64,000 nucleotides of DNA from an uncultured bacterium (lineage in GTDB: Bacteria; Cyanobacteriota; Vampirovibrionia; Gastranaerophilales; Gastranaerophilaceae), in NCBI GenBank assembly GCA_902777855.1, contig CACYVN010000008.1, positions 1-64,000 of the forward strand, in the 5' to 3' direction. Position numbers and translations under genes: made by a program. The notes under the pieces were generated by a model. The model made no database searches and was not told the DNA's origin. It was given only the letters and a program-made list of their open reading frames with translations. Below are positions 8,146-17,502 of this stretch, piece after piece (positions within the stretch are counted from its first letter, which is position 1; every line of letters begins with the position of its first letter).

Positions 8146-9003
8146 ATGTTATTGCAAGGTAAAGATATGATTAGGGATTATGAATTAACAAACTACGATT
8201 TTTATTCAAATCGCAGAGATATGGAAATTGTTTCAACAATTGTTGATGCATTGAATAAAATTCTTGAAGAAGATAAAAAACAGGAACAGCCTTTATTTTT
8301 AAAGATTTCTGATAATCTTGTAATGGATATTGCAAGAAAAGTTGTTCAGGATAAGAAAAAGACTTTTCTTATCGGTATTACCGGTGAAAGTGCTTCAGGC
8401 AAGACTGTTTTTGTCGATAATACAATAAAGGCTTGTGTTAAAGATAAAAAAGAAGGAATTTATACTGTTATTCGCTGTGATGATTACTATAAAGATACTT
8501 CAAGAGAACTTCGTGAAGCAGGGAGTTATGAAGAACTTTTTAAAACAGGTTTCAGTTTTGATACTCCTGATGCCATAAATTTAGAACTTATGCAACAACA
8601 TCTTGTAGCTTTAAAAGAAGGAATGACAATAAAATCACCCAGATATGATTTTGTAACTTGTGAATCGTTCCCTGACGGAGATGAAAAAACTCCGGCAAAA
8701 GTTATTTTGACTGAAGGTTTGTATGTTCTTAATGAAGGCATAAGAGATATTATGGATGTCAAAGTATATGTCTTTACTCCGCTTGATGTTATTAAAGAAC
8801 GCTGGTATAAACGTGCAAAACAAAGGGGTAAAGAGGGTACGGCTGCTGATTTGCAGTTCGCTGACGTAAACAAAACCGCTCAGGAATACATAAGACCGAC
8901 TTACCAAATATCGGATGCCATCATAAACGGACTCGTAAGTCAGGAATATATTCAGGAAATCACCGATAAAATTTTTAAAGCATTGAGAGATATAGAATAT
9001 TAA
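8146..9003 (+). CDS. Uridine kinase / phosphoribulokinase family protein
   Basis: A P-loop kinase of the Udk/PRK type. An ~80-residue helical N-terminal extension precedes the Walker A motif GESASGKT. RCDDYYKD follows, matching the uridine-kinase 'D-D-[FY]-Y' substrate loop. PRYDF lies on the same plan, and the Walker B-like strand is VILTEGLYVL. The C-terminal part has RWYKRAKQRG, compare the 'R...RD...RG' lid region. The family phosphorylates nucleosides or small hydroxylated substrates with ATP. The extension and overall divergence mean uridine is not certain. ATG at 8146 has GGGGG just upstream. ATG at 8167 has AAGG seven bases upstream and is an equally plausible start. Confidence 0.8.
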   Translation: MLLQGKDMIRDYELTNYDFYSNRRDMEIVSTIVDALNKILEEDKKQEQPLFLKISDNLVMDIARKVVQDKKKTFLIGITGESASGKTVFVDNTIKACVKDKKEGIYTVIRCDDYYKDTSRELREAGSYEELFKTGFSFDTPDAINLELMQQHLVALKEGMTIKSPRYDFVTCESFPDGDEKTPAKVILTEGLYVLNEGIRDIMDVKVYVFTPLDVIKERWYKRAKQRGKEGTAADLQFADVNKTAQEYIRPTYQISDAIINGLVSQEYIQEITDKIFKALRDIEY

Positions 9004-9036
9004 AAAAAGATGCGCTGTCGGCGCATCTTTTTTTTG
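9003..9036. terminator. Bidirectional rho-independent terminator
   Basis: The stem AAAGATGCGC/GCGCATCTTT encloses a five-base loop, with A/T tracts on both sides giving T-runs in either direction. It separates the convergent kinase-like gene and the small Cys-rich gene. Confidence 0.9.
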
Positions 9037-9040
9037 ATAA

Positions 9041-9337
9041 TCAGAATGCTTTTTTGCATCCGACGCAGTTTTTGGGCTCCATATAAATAGGCGCAACAGG
9101 AGCCGCACATCCGCAGTTTGTCCCTTTAATTAACTTGTATCCATGAAGCTTTTCGCATTTGGTCAGTTTACGTTTTTGACAACGTTCAACTTTGCAGCCA
9201 CACCCATCACCGCCAAAACCTCGTCCGAAGTTTGTAAACGGATTCAGACTGCCTATGCCGTCATAGGTCCATGCAAATGCGCCTTGCGGAACGGCTAAAA
9301 ATGCCAACAGTGTGAATAACGGTAATATCTTTTTCAT
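9041..9337 (-). CDS. Small secreted cysteine-rich protein
   Basis: A 98-residue protein with a textbook signal peptide (MKKILPLFTLLAFLAVPQGAFA) and a mature part of about 76 residues. The mature part has nine cysteines, arranged in CGC, CVGC-like and spaced single positions (DGCGCKVERCQKR, TKCEKLHG, TNCGCAAP, NCVGCKK). It is exported, and the cysteines could form disulfides or bind metal. A strong AGGAGGC lies upstream of the ATG on the minus strand. I know no family for it. Confidence 0.75.
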   Translation of the reverse strand: MKKILPLFTLLAFLAVPQGAFAWTYDGIGSLNPFTNFGRGFGGDGCGCKVERCQKRKLTKCEKLHGYKLIKGTNCGCAAPVAPIYMEPKNCVGCKKAF

Positions 9338-9442
9338 AATGCCTCCTTATATTTTTTAGGTGTACATTATGAGTTTAAAAGTTTTAATATAAAATTACAT
9401 TACCGTTACTGTTAGGTGCGATTATCATTTTGGGCTAAAACT

Positions 9443-10624
9443 TTACGGCAAGAATTTATCAAGCCTTTCAACCGCTTCTTGTGTATTTTCTCTGCTTCCG
9501 AATGAAGTCAGACGGAAATAGCCTTCCCCGTTATTGCCAAATCCGGAACCCGGAGTTCCGACAATTTGTACATTTTCTAAAAGGTAATCAAAAAATTCCC
9601 AAGATTTCATATTATTCGGGCATCTTAACCATATGTACGGAGAATGTTGTCCCCCTATATGCCAGATATTGTGTTTTTTTAGCACATCAGATATCAATTT
9701 TGCATTTTCTTTGTAATAGTTTAAATTTTCCTGTATTTGTGTTTGTCCTTCAGGTGTAAATACAGCTTGTGCACCTTTCTGAACAATGTAGGGAACACCG
9801 TTAAATTTGGTTGTCTGGCGTCTTAACCACATTTTATTAAGGCTCATATCTTCAAAAATTAAGCTATTAGGTACGACAGTCCATCCACAACGTGTGCCTG
9901 TAAATCCTGCCATTTTTGAAAATGAACAAAATTCAATTGCACAAGTTTTAGCACCTTCAATTTCATAAATGCTACGGGGTAAATTCTCATCCGTTATAAA
10001 ACATTCATAAGCACTGTCAAAAAGAATAATCGCATTATTTTTGTTTGCATAATCCACCCATTTTTTGAGCTGAACTTTATTATAAACTGCACCTGTAGGA
10101 TTATTTGGTGAACAAATATAAATTATGTCAGCCTTAATATTTTCATCAGGCAGCGGCAAAAATTCATTCTCCGCATTCGCGTTAATATAAACAATTTTTC
10201 TTCCGTTCATTGTATTTGTATCAACATAAACCGGATAAACAGGGTCAGGCACAAGTACTGTATTATCTTTATCAAACAAGTCTAAAATATTACCCAAATC
10301 AGATTTTGCACCGTCAGAGATAAAGATTTCGTCATTTTCTAAATCGACATTATGACTTTTGTAATATTGCTGAACAGATGCCTTTAAAAACTCATAACCC
10401 TGTTCAGGACCGTAACCTTTAAATGTTTCTTTTACTCCCATTTCATCGGAAGCATCTTTTAGTGCTTTAACTACGCACTGACAGAGTGGAAGCGTAACAT
10501 CCCCAATCCCAAGCTTTATGATTTTTTTATCATGGTGTGTATTTGTATATTCGCTTACTTTTTTTGCAATAGTTGAAAACAGGTAGCTTTGTGCTATATT
10601 CTTATAATTTTTATTTACTTTCAT
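9443..10624 (-). CDS. dapL: LL-diaminopimelate aminotransferase
   Basis: DapL converts tetrahydrodipicolinate and glutamate directly to LL-diaminopimelate, a one-step route to lysine and peptidoglycan precursors used by Cyanobacteria, plants, Chlamydiae and some anaerobes. The N-terminus NKNYKNIAQSYLFSTIAKKV and KLGIGDVTLPL are typical of DapL. SPNNPTG (172-178) and the PLP lysine K237 in SFSKMAGFTGTRCGW are conserved, as is the C-terminal FRLTSFG. At 393 residues it is close to the usual 400-410. AAGGAG precedes the start. An extended -10 (TGTTATAAT, minus strand, 10655-10663) lies upstream, back to back with the promoter of the RHH gene. Confidence 0.95.
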   Translation of the reverse strand: MKVNKNYKNIAQSYLFSTIAKKVSEYTNTHHDKKIIKLGIGDVTLPLCQCVVKALKDASDEMGVKETFKGYGPEQGYEFLKASVQQYYKSHNVDLENDEIFISDGAKSDLGNILDLFDKDNTVLVPDPVYPVYVDTNTMNGRKIVYINANAENEFLPLPDENIKADIIYICSPNNPTGAVYNKVQLKKWVDYANKNNAIILFDSAYECFITDENLPRSIYEIEGAKTCAIEFCSFSKMAGFTGTRCGWTVVPNSLIFEDMSLNKMWLRRQTTKFNGVPYIVQKGAQAVFTPEGQTQIQENLNYYKENAKLISDVLKKHNIWHIGGQHSPYIWLRCPNNMKSWEFFDYLLENVQIVGTPGSGFGNNGEGYFRLTSFGSRENTQEAVERLDKFLP

Positions 10625-10654
10625 TTCTCACATACTCCTTATTTGTCTAAACAA

Positions 10655-10708
10655 ATTATAACATAAACAACTAAAACGCTTGTAAAAGGGATATATGCAT
10701 GATATAAT
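10655..10708. promoter_or_regulatory. Divergent promoters of dapL and the RHH gene
   Basis: On the plus strand TTGTAA (10680-10685), a 17-base spacer and TATAAT (10703-10708) form a near-consensus sigma-70 promoter for the RHH gene. On the minus strand an extended -10, TGTTATAAT, reads towards dapL. With only about 20 bases between the two cores, a regulator bound here could affect both. Confidence 0.65.
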
Positions 10709-10743
10709 CGTGTCAGAGGAATAAGTGTAAGAAAGGGTTTTAT

Positions 10744-10932
10744 ATGGCAAAAGTTTTGGTTACAATGCCTGACGAATTTTTAAACAAGGTTGACGGACTT
10801 GCAGGCAGTGAAAAACTTTCAAGAAGTGAACTGATAAGAGAAGCATTAAAAAATTATATGCGCAGATTATCTAAAACGCAAATAGAAAGCGCATCAAAAA
10901 ATGCTCAGTTACTTGATGAAATTTTGAAATAA
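10744..10932 (+). CDS. Ribbon-helix-helix (CopG/MetJ-like) regulator
   Basis: This 62-residue protein fits the ribbon-helix-helix DNA-binding fold. The N-terminal strand is AKVLVTMPDEFLNKVD, the helix-turn-helix-like part is KLSRSELIREALKNYMRRL, and a short polar tail follows. Such proteins bind operators as dimers and act as repressors or antitoxins. No toxin gene adjoins it, so a stand-alone regulator is more likely. The ribosome-binding site is AAAGGG. It has its own good promoter and a perfect palindromic terminator immediately after the stop. It is divergent from dapL. Confidence 0.85.
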   Translation: MAKVLVTMPDEFLNKVDGLAGSEKLSRSELIREALKNYMRRLSKTQIESASKNAQLLDEILK

Positions 10933-10960
10933 AAAACGGGTTTTTAAAAACCCGTTTTTT
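10931..10960. terminator. Bidirectional rho-independent terminator
   Basis: A perfect 30-base palindrome (AAAAAACGGGTTTTT and its complement) begins inside the RHH stop codon. T-runs occur in both directions. It serves the RHH gene and the convergent glnA. Confidence 0.9.
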
Positions 10961-10979
10961 ATTATGCTTAATACCTTTA

Positions 10980-12344
10980 TTAATATCTCGCAAGATATTT
11001 GTCAATTTCCCATTGAGAAACGTAAGTTCTGAAAGAATCCCATTCTTTCTTTTTAGAGGTCATAAATTCCGTAAAAATATGATCTCCTAAAGCAGCTCTC
11101 GTAACAAGAGATTTGTCCATATGTTCAAGTGCTTCAGCCAAACTTCCCGGCAGAGAATCGATTCTTTGTTTTTTACGTTCTTTTGCCGTTAATTTATAAA
11201 TATTACTTTCAACCGGAGCAGGCGGGTCGATTTTGTTTCTTATACCGTCCATGCAGGCTTCTAATATAGCAGCAAATGCCAGATACGGATTGCATGCAGG
11301 ATCCGGAGAACGGAGTTCAACTCTTGTTGATATTCCACGTTTTGCAGGTACTCTCAGGAGAGCACTTCTGTTTGCTAAGGACCAGGCCAAGTATACAGGA
11401 GCTTCGTATCCGGGGACAAGCCGTTTGTAACTGTTTACAAGCGGATTTGTTATAGCCGTAAAGTTTTTAACATGCTTTAAAATCCCGCCTACTGAATATT
11501 TGGCAATATCAGATAATTGATATTCGGCTTTTTCATCATAGAAAGCATTTTTGCCGTCTTTGAATAATGAAATATTGCAATGCATACCAGAACCATTGAT
11601 TCCAAAAATAGGTTTAGGCATAAATGTCGCATGCAGATTGTGTTTAGCGGCAATTGCTCTTACGGCGATTCTGAAAGTTGCAACATTGTCTGCGGCTGTC
11701 AATATATCTGAATATTTGAAGTCAATTTCATGCTGACCGTCTGCTACTTCGTGGTGAGAAGCCTCAATATCAAATCCCATTTCCTGTAAGGTTAAAACTA
11801 TATCCGAACGAACATCTTCACCTAAATCTTCAGGACCTACATCATAGTATCCTGCGTGATCCTGTGTTGTAGTTGTAATCTTTCCGTCTTTGTCTTTGGC
11901 AAATAGGAAAAATTCTGCTTCAGGTCCGATATTCATGGAAAATCCCATTTTTTCGGCAGCTTGCATAACACGTTTGAGATTGCATCTTGGGCATCCTTCA
12001 AATGGGGTTCCGTCTACATTATATATATCGCAAATTAAACGTGCAGAATTTCCACCTTCATGTTCTCTCCACGGTAAAATCTGAAAGCTTGTCAAATCGG
12101 GATGGAAGAACATATCGGAAGTTTCGATGCTTCTGAAACCTTTGATTGAGGAGCCATCAAGCATAATTTCATTATTAAGAATTTTATCAATTTGTTCAGA
12201 TGGCAAAGTTATATTTTTTACCTGCCCGTTTATGTCTACGAACTGTAATTTGATAAACTTGATACTGTATTCGCCTATAAGCCTTTTAATATCATCAGGC
12301 GAAAAAGTTTTCCCGTCTCCTCTTTTGTGTGTAAATTCTGTCAT
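10980..12344 (-). CDS. glnA: Glutamine synthetase type I
   Basis: This enzyme makes glutamine from glutamate, ammonia and ATP, the main ammonium-assimilation step. It has 454 residues and the GSI-alpha layout of Bacillus-type enzymes. Visible motifs are DGSSIKGFR (63-71), GPEAEFFLF (140-148), EVADGQHEID (199-208) and NGSGMHCN (250-257), plus the C-terminal catalytic stretch ending in WEIDKYLARY. The lack of the long GSI-beta C-terminal insert suggests no adenylylation control and instead feedback or protein-level regulation. It stands alone, with panD 140 bases downstream in the same direction. The upstream leader contains a small hairpin but no recognisable riboswitch. Confidence 0.95.
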   Translation of the reverse strand: MTEFTHKRGDGKTFSPDDIKRLIGEYSIKFIKLQFVDINGQVKNITLPSEQIDKILNNEIMLDGSSIKGFRSIETSDMFFHPDLTSFQILPWREHEGGNSARLICDIYNVDGTPFEGCPRCNLKRVMQAAEKMGFSMNIGPEAEFFLFAKDKDGKITTTTQDHAGYYDVGPEDLGEDVRSDIVLTLQEMGFDIEASHHEVADGQHEIDFKYSDILTAADNVATFRIAVRAIAAKHNLHATFMPKPIFGINGSGMHCNISLFKDGKNAFYDEKAEYQLSDIAKYSVGGILKHVKNFTAITNPLVNSYKRLVPGYEAPVYLAWSLANRSALLRVPAKRGISTRVELRSPDPACNPYLAFAAILEACMDGIRNKIDPPAPVESNIYKLTAKERKKQRIDSLPGSLAEALEHMDKSLVTRAALGDHIFTEFMTSKKKEWDSFRTYVSQWEIDKYLARY

Positions 12345-12483
12345 ACTTGCCTCTTTTCTGTTGTCGGAGCAACAATGCCGACTTACTTTTCATATCCAAG
12401 TGTATTTAACTTTTATAGCATAAAATTTTATTCCCAAAAGGTCAAGTAAAGATTATGTAAAGGGAAAATATATTTATTAATTC

Positions 12484-12834
12484 TTATTTTACGATTTTAT
12501 TATTATCATCAACAATAACAATAGTCGGTTTGTGGGTTTTGGCTTCTGATTCGTCCATTTGAGCATATGTTACAATGATAACCTTATCACCTTTTTGAAC
12601 TTTTCTTGCTGCCGCGCCATTTAAGCATATACAACCCGAATCTTCTTCCCCTGAAATTATATAAGTCTGAAATCTTTCGCCGTTATTAACATCAAGAATC
12701 TCAACTTTTTGCCATTCTTTCATATTTGCGGCATCTAAAAGTGCTTTATCTATCGTAATTGAACCGACATAATTCAGATTAGCATCGGTTACTGTTGCTC
12801 TGTGTATTTTTGAATATAAAAATTCCAATTGCAT
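12484..12834 (-). CDS. panD: Aspartate 1-decarboxylase precursor
   Basis: PanD makes beta-alanine for pantothenate and CoA. It is made as a proenzyme that cleaves itself between Gly24 and Ser25 to form the pyruvoyl cofactor. That pair is present exactly at 24/25 (NYVGSITID) when translation begins at the ATG at 12834. The start is supported by GAGG seven bases upstream, and the in-frame TTG further out is rejected. K9 and H11 in YSKIHRATV are typical, as is the later [20 protein letters not shown]. At 116 residues the length is normal. It lies between glnA and an activase-related gene on the same strand with gaps over 90 bases, so it may have its own promoter. Confidence 0.95.
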   Translation of the reverse strand: MQLEFLYSKIHRATVTDANLNYVGSITIDKALLDAANMKEWQKVEILDVNNGERFQTYIISGEEDSGCICLNGAAARKVQKGDKVIIVTYAQMDESEAKTHKPTIVIVDDNNKIVK

Positions 12835-12938
12835 ATTTATACCTCGCAAAATATATTATACAACAAACATATTTTAAGCAACAACATATCAAAGTAGTGC
12901 AAGAAAAACAGATTGTATGAATTGTTCACAAAGATGTA

Positions 12939-14018
12939 TTATGATTTTGTTTCTATAATATCGTTATTAATGGTATATTGTGGTTCTGAGGTTTCATTTA
13001 AATTGATTTTGTTAACAATTGATGCACGCTTTTTGCGGAAAAGCATATCGACAAACGCCTCAAGTCTTGTGACAAAACCCGCTTCACCTGTTTGTTCATC
13101 AATTGTAAGATTTAATAATGGTTTGCCAAACTGTTTTGCTTTTCTTGTTATTCTTTCAATCATCAAAGAGTCAGGACCACAGCCAAAAGCCGTAACGGTA
13201 ACAATTCCGTCAACTTTATTATCTTTAAGATAATGACCTGCTGTTCCGGTCATTTCATCTTCATTAGCCCAATATTTTTCATTCCCGAGAGCTTGAATGC
13301 CTTCATCAAGTTGTTCGGATGACAGCTGGAGTGCAGTACATACTCTTACATCCATATTCTCAAGCTTATCGACTATTTTCATACATACGCGTTCGTCATA
13401 AATATTGTATCCATGTCCAACAAGAGCAATAGAAATAGGATATTCTTTTGAATTTGAGCCGATAACAACTTTCCCCTGCAGAGCATAACTTAGAGCCTTA
13501 GAGTAAGGCATTCCTGATTTTGTCATTACATGAAAGTTGTTATAGCATCTCCAGCCTGCTTTTGACGCTTTTTTTATAAGTTTTTTATCTGTTATGCCAA
13601 ACGGTGCAACACATTCAGCCAAAAATTCATACAATCCCTGATTTTTTTCAGACTTATCAAGTGTTGCTTCAATCATATTAAAATCTTCTTTTATAACGTT
13701 TCTGATTAAATCAGGCAACCCCCTGATTTTTGAACAGTTATATATTTTTGTGTCAATTGACTGTAAAGACGGAACAAGAATATTCTTAACCCCTTTCCGG
13801 ATAAGATTCAAAATATGCCCGACATAAACTTTAACAGGCAGGCAGGTTTCTGTTACAACAAGTCCTGCTCCCTCTGACATTGTTTGCTTTGTTGTAACAT
13901 CAGACAAAACAATTTTTATGCCCAAGTCGTTAAAAAATCCGTAATAAAACGGATAATTACCGTAAAAAGACATAGCACGGGGTATTCCTATTACTTTTTC
14001 TTCTTTCAAATTAGCCAT
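12939..14018 (-). CDS. Acyl-CoA dehydratase activase-related protein (DUF2229)
   Basis: This resembles the DUF2229/HgdB-like portion found fused to or beside BadF/BcrA-type activases of 2-hydroxyacyl-CoA dehydratases. The N-terminus IGIPRAMSFYGNYPFYYGFF is typical of the DUF2229 family. TETCLPVKVYVGH carries a conserved cysteine, and further cysteines occur in YNCSKIRG and FGCGPDS. The family is thought to help assemble or use [4Fe-4S] clusters in anaerobes, but its role is unsettled. The start at 14018 (MANLKEEK) has AGGA nine bases upstream. The ATG three codons earlier would overlap that site. No activase or dehydratase gene adjoins it, so it appears as a stand-alone module. Confidence 0.75.
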   Translation of the reverse strand: MANLKEEKVIGIPRAMSFYGNYPFYYGFFNDLGIKIVLSDVTTKQTMSEGAGLVVTETCLPVKVYVGHILNLIRKGVKNILVPSLQSIDTKIYNCSKIRGLPDLIRNVIKEDFNMIEATLDKSEKNQGLYEFLAECVAPFGITDKKLIKKASKAGWRCYNNFHVMTKSGMPYSKALSYALQGKVVIGSNSKEYPISIALVGHGYNIYDERVCMKIVDKLENMDVRVCTALQLSSEQLDEGIQALGNEKYWANEDEMTGTAGHYLKDNKVDGIVTVTAFGCGPDSLMIERITRKAKQFGKPLLNLTIDEQTGEAGFVTRLEAFVDMLFRKKRASIVNKINLNETSEPQYTINNDIIETKS

Positions 14019-14105
14019 GACACACATTCCTAATTTTTTACTATATTTATAATAGCACGAAAATTATTTTTTTTGACAGTATATTAAAAGTTTATTTACA
14101 CATTC

Positions 14106-15236
14106 TTAATAAGTAATTTTTCCCGTTACAATCCGTTTTTTTGCACCGGTTACGCATGGCAGATTGTTCGGGATTCCGTAATACGTGCAGTAACCTAAGA
14201 GTGCAAATGCCATAACTTCTTTAAAATTATTTGAAATTCCGTAATCTTCGCAGGTTTTTAAATCAATATAAGATGGTAAATATGAACGCAAAAACTTCAT
14301 AAGAGTTTTGTTATAAGCTCCGCCTCCGCAAATAACTGCCTCATGTATTCCGACATTTGGGTAAATAAATCTTTCATAAGCGTCTGCAATAGTTTTTGCA
14401 GTCAGCGCCGTAACGGTTGTTATTATATCTTTCGGATCTTTCGGTGCATATTTAAGCGCATTTTCAATGTATTTAGGATTAAAATATTCTCTGCCTGTTG
14501 ATTTGGGCGGTTCAGTGAAATAGTATTCATCCTGCAAAAGACATTCAAGCCAGCAGTCTGAAACAACGCCTTCCGATGCGATTTGTCCGTCTTTATCATA
14601 CGGGAGTGAGAAATATTTATTTGTGCAGTAATCTATCATAATATTACCTAAACCGGTATCAAACCCGAATGTATCATAGTCTTGAGACACTACGGTAACA
14701 TTTGAAATTCCGCCGATGTTTTGGATTGTGTAATTCTTTTTATCTTTGCCTCTAAACCATTTTTCATCGGCAAAGCAGACTAATGGTGCGCCCTGACCGC
14801 CTTGAGCAATGTCTGCTTCTCTGAAATTTGAGATTACCATACAGCCTGTTTTTTGTGCTATAACTGAACTTTCACCGATTTGCAGTGTACTTTTTAATGA
14901 AATATCGTCGATTTTTTCATCAAAAGGATAATGAAAAACTGTTTGCCCATGGCTTGAAATAAAATCCGGTTTCCCAAATTCTTCTATGAGCATATTTGCT
15001 GCAGCTGCAAAACATTCCCCAACACCGAAATTCATTTTGCAAATATCTGATACTGTTGCTTCTCCCCTGAAAATCTGAAAAATTTTTTCTTTAATATGCA
15101 GTGGATATTTGTAATTTATGCCCTTAATGAGTTTGACATCCATATTAGGATAAACTTCACACAAACCTGCATCAATACTGTCACAGGATGTTCCCGACAT
15201 CAGACCTATAACTCTTTTGACTTCAAGTTCGTTCAT
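14106..15236 (-). CDS. anmK: Anhydro-N-acetylmuramic acid kinase
   Basis: AnmK phosphorylates and opens 1,6-anhydro-MurNAc released from peptidoglycan turnover, returning it as MurNAc-6-phosphate. The diagnostic N-terminal IGLMSGTSCDSIDAGL (about 10-25) is present, followed by SSHGQTVFHYP, FGFDTGLGNIMID and the ATP-binding CGGGAYN. At 376 residues the length is normal. It sits 87 bases upstream of the DUF2229 gene on the same strand. The gene implies active cell-wall recycling, which fits a thin-walled Gram-negative envelope. Confidence 0.95.
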   Translation of the reverse strand: MNELEVKRVIGLMSGTSCDSIDAGLCEVYPNMDVKLIKGINYKYPLHIKEKIFQIFRGEATVSDICKMNFGVGECFAAAANMLIEEFGKPDFISSHGQTVFHYPFDEKIDDISLKSTLQIGESSVIAQKTGCMVISNFREADIAQGGQGAPLVCFADEKWFRGKDKKNYTIQNIGGISNVTVVSQDYDTFGFDTGLGNIMIDYCTNKYFSLPYDKDGQIASEGVVSDCWLECLLQDEYYFTEPPKSTGREYFNPKYIENALKYAPKDPKDIITTVTALTAKTIADAYERFIYPNVGIHEAVICGGGAYNKTLMKFLRSYLPSYIDLKTCEDYGISNNFKEVMAFALLGYCTYYGIPNNLPCVTGAKKRIVTGKITY

Positions 15237-15291
15237 ATTGCCATTATAAAATTATATAAATAATTAGGCAACATATAAAGTCTTAGTTTAT

Positions 15292-17319
15292 TTATGATTT
15301 CCGAACGGATGCCATAATATTTGCAATTTCCTGTTCTGCTCTGTCTGCATTTGCAAGAGCCATATTAGCTGCTGATGGATCTTTGCCCTGTATCATGCTG
15401 ACAGGTGACGGGATATAAGTTCTTACAGGTTCCTGTAATCTCCCCTGCGAATCTGTTGTCGGATTATTGGTCGTTTGAGTTGTTGTCGTGGTTGTTTGTG
15501 TTGTTTGACCGTCTTGATTGTTATATTGCCCATTTACTGTTTGTTTAATCAGATTTGTATCTGGTAGGCTGTTGGGATCCGTATGCGGAGCCTGTGGCTG
15601 ATTTTGCATTTGAGAAGAATTTTGAGTTGTCTCATTATTATTTTCTTGTTCTTCTTCGTCTTCGTCAAGAACCGAATGAGTCGGGCGTCCGAAGATTAAA
15701 TGCGCTATTTTGGTTGTTGCTTTAACAAATATCGGGGTGACGACTGCCATGCCAAGCCAGATTCTTAAAGGTACACCGATAAGGTTTTTACTTGCCAATT
15801 TTCTGACAAAATTCATAACTTTGGCGTTTGGATTGTTCCAGACTCCGCCATGTTCGTTGCCTATATTTATAAATCTTGCGGCTTTTTGCCAAATTTTTTG
15901 ATACCATTTGAGTCCGTTGACGTTAAGATGTGCATTTACGCTTTTTAAACTGTCCTTGAATGCTTTTTTTGTCAAAAATTCTCCGGCTTTATTCTTCGCT
16001 TTATGAATTTCTAATGCGGCTCTGTATGCTTCTCTGCCTGCTTTATCTGTTCCTATGTATTTACCTCCGCCGACTTTGTGGATTCCCATCAAACCTAAAG
16101 TCATCGCAACGAAATATGAAAAATCATTTACAAACCTTTCTGCTAATGTTTTCCCATGCTCGCCTTTAGGAGCTTTTGCTGTATGATAAGCCATATCTGC
16201 AAAGATGAATGCCTGCATAAACGGTGCAAGCTTACCGCCAGCAAATCTGTTAGTGCATCCTTCAACCAGCCAGCCTAATGCTTTTGGCAGTGCTCTGCCA
16301 AGATGTGTTGTGTTCCCTTTGCCTAAAGTTGCTTTATATTTGTTTAAGTATTCGCTGATACTTACTTTTCTTCCCATAAAATGAGATTTAAGTTTCCCTA
16401 AAAATCCTGAACCTGTACCTCTGCCTATTGAAATATGTAAATCCTGACCGCCTGCAGTTGCTCTTTCAAAAGCCTGCATAATTTCTTTCGGGTGTTCGAC
16501 AACATTTTTCATAACCTTGTCAAATTCTGCAACAGAATTGAAACCGAGTTTTTTGGTTATTTTCAGTTCTCTTGCTGTCGCCTGTAATTCTTCAAGGCTC
16601 TTTGTTGCATCAATATTAGTTGCTCCTAAAAGCTCAAGTTCTTTTACCTGCAAGGCTTTTGCCTGTTCAAGAAAGGTTTTTCCGTTCAGGCTGTTTTTAA
16701 AGTTCTTAATAGCATCTTCGCTTAGTCCGTACTGCTCAAGTTTGCTGAAATCATTTTTGCTTGCTCTCGGGATAAAGCCTAAAAATTTGCGCTCAACATT
16801 TGTTATAGGCTTTGTATAATTTTCCAAAACGGTGTGTGTGTCCATTGAAAGGAAACCATGTAAACCGTAATATGGCATTTTTGCAAATTGCCACTCAGGA
16901 CATGTTGAGTGATTTCTCAATGTATAAACAACACGACTTTTATTTGAAAGTTTATACCATCCGATATTTATTTTGCGTAATCCTCTTTCAATAAATCTTC
17001 CGACTTTTGTATCTTTAGAAAATTTATCGCCCCATGAACCGAGTTTACCAAGGATTGTTTGTTCGTATTTGCCCTCACATTTTGGTCCGAAATAATCCAT
17101 GCCCTGACCGATACCGTAGCCAATTGCTGTTGTTAAGCCTAATGTAGTTAAAGGGTCGGCATCTTTTGACGCATTCAAACGATTATTAACATAACCGGCA
17201 CCGGAAGCCTGTGTAGCCTGCTGAATTTGTTCATTCCCCTGCATAGAAGGATCCTGAGCCGTAAAATTCGGTTGTCTTAACCTGTAATTATTAAATAAGT
17301 TAATTCCCTGTTCGGACAT
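15292..17319 (-). CDS. Large lineage-specific protein with N-terminal NFTA motif
   Basis: I cannot assign a function to this 675-residue protein. It begins MSEQGINLFNNYRLRQPNFTAQ, with no signal peptide but with the short motif P-N-F-T-A (17-21) shared by four other proteins in this window. Weakly hydrophobic Gly-rich segments occur near residue 60 (TLGLTTAIGYGIGQG), around 400 (YFVAMTLGLMGIHKVGGGKY) and around 515 (WLGMAVVTPIFV). It may therefore be membrane-associated. The C-terminus (from about 555) is a Gln/Asn/Thr-rich low-complexity tail. AAGGAAG precedes the ATG. It is a single gene, convergent with nothing and downstream of a divergent small gene. Confidence 0.7.
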   Translation of the reverse strand: MSEQGINLFNNYRLRQPNFTAQDPSMQGNEQIQQATQASGAGYVNNRLNASKDADPLTTLGLTTAIGYGIGQGMDYFGPKCEGKYEQTILGKLGSWGDKFSKDTKVGRFIERGLRKINIGWYKLSNKSRVVYTLRNHSTCPEWQFAKMPYYGLHGFLSMDTHTVLENYTKPITNVERKFLGFIPRASKNDFSKLEQYGLSEDAIKNFKNSLNGKTFLEQAKALQVKELELLGATNIDATKSLEELQATARELKITKKLGFNSVAEFDKVMKNVVEHPKEIMQAFERATAGGQDLHISIGRGTGSGFLGKLKSHFMGRKVSISEYLNKYKATLGKGNTTHLGRALPKALGWLVEGCTNRFAGGKLAPFMQAFIFADMAYHTAKAPKGEHGKTLAERFVNDFSYFVAMTLGLMGIHKVGGGKYIGTDKAGREAYRAALEIHKAKNKAGEFLTKKAFKDSLKSVNAHLNVNGLKWYQKIWQKAARFINIGNEHGGVWNNPNAKVMNFVRKLASKNLIGVPLRIWLGMAVVTPIFVKATTKIAHLIFGRPTHSVLDEDEEEQENNNETTQNSSQMQNQPQAPHTDPNSLPDTNLIKQTVNGQYNNQDGQTTQTTTTTTQTTNNPTTDSQGRLQEPVRTYIPSPVSMIQGKDPSAANMALANADRAEQEIANIMASVRKS

Positions 17320-17502
17320 TCTACTTCCTTTTTCCCATACCTATATATTAATTAAAACAATTTATTCGGAAAATTTGCCAAAATGTGAAGTTTTGAGGAA
17401 TTATATGAAGAATTGTAACGAAAAATATTAAGTCTGAAATTTGACAAAATAAAAATACTTTATATAGGAGAGAGAGATAAATAAGAAGACGAGGTCATCA
17501 TT

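Noticed and set aside
8635-9108. 157-codon minus-strand frame opposite the kinase-like gene
   Set aside because: It spans a bidirectional terminator and is a shadow of a gene with clear P-loop motifs.
12345-12483. Possible riboswitch or NtcA-type site upstream of glnA
   Set aside because: I found only a small hairpin and no GTA-N8-TAC site, nor a recognisable glutamine aptamer.
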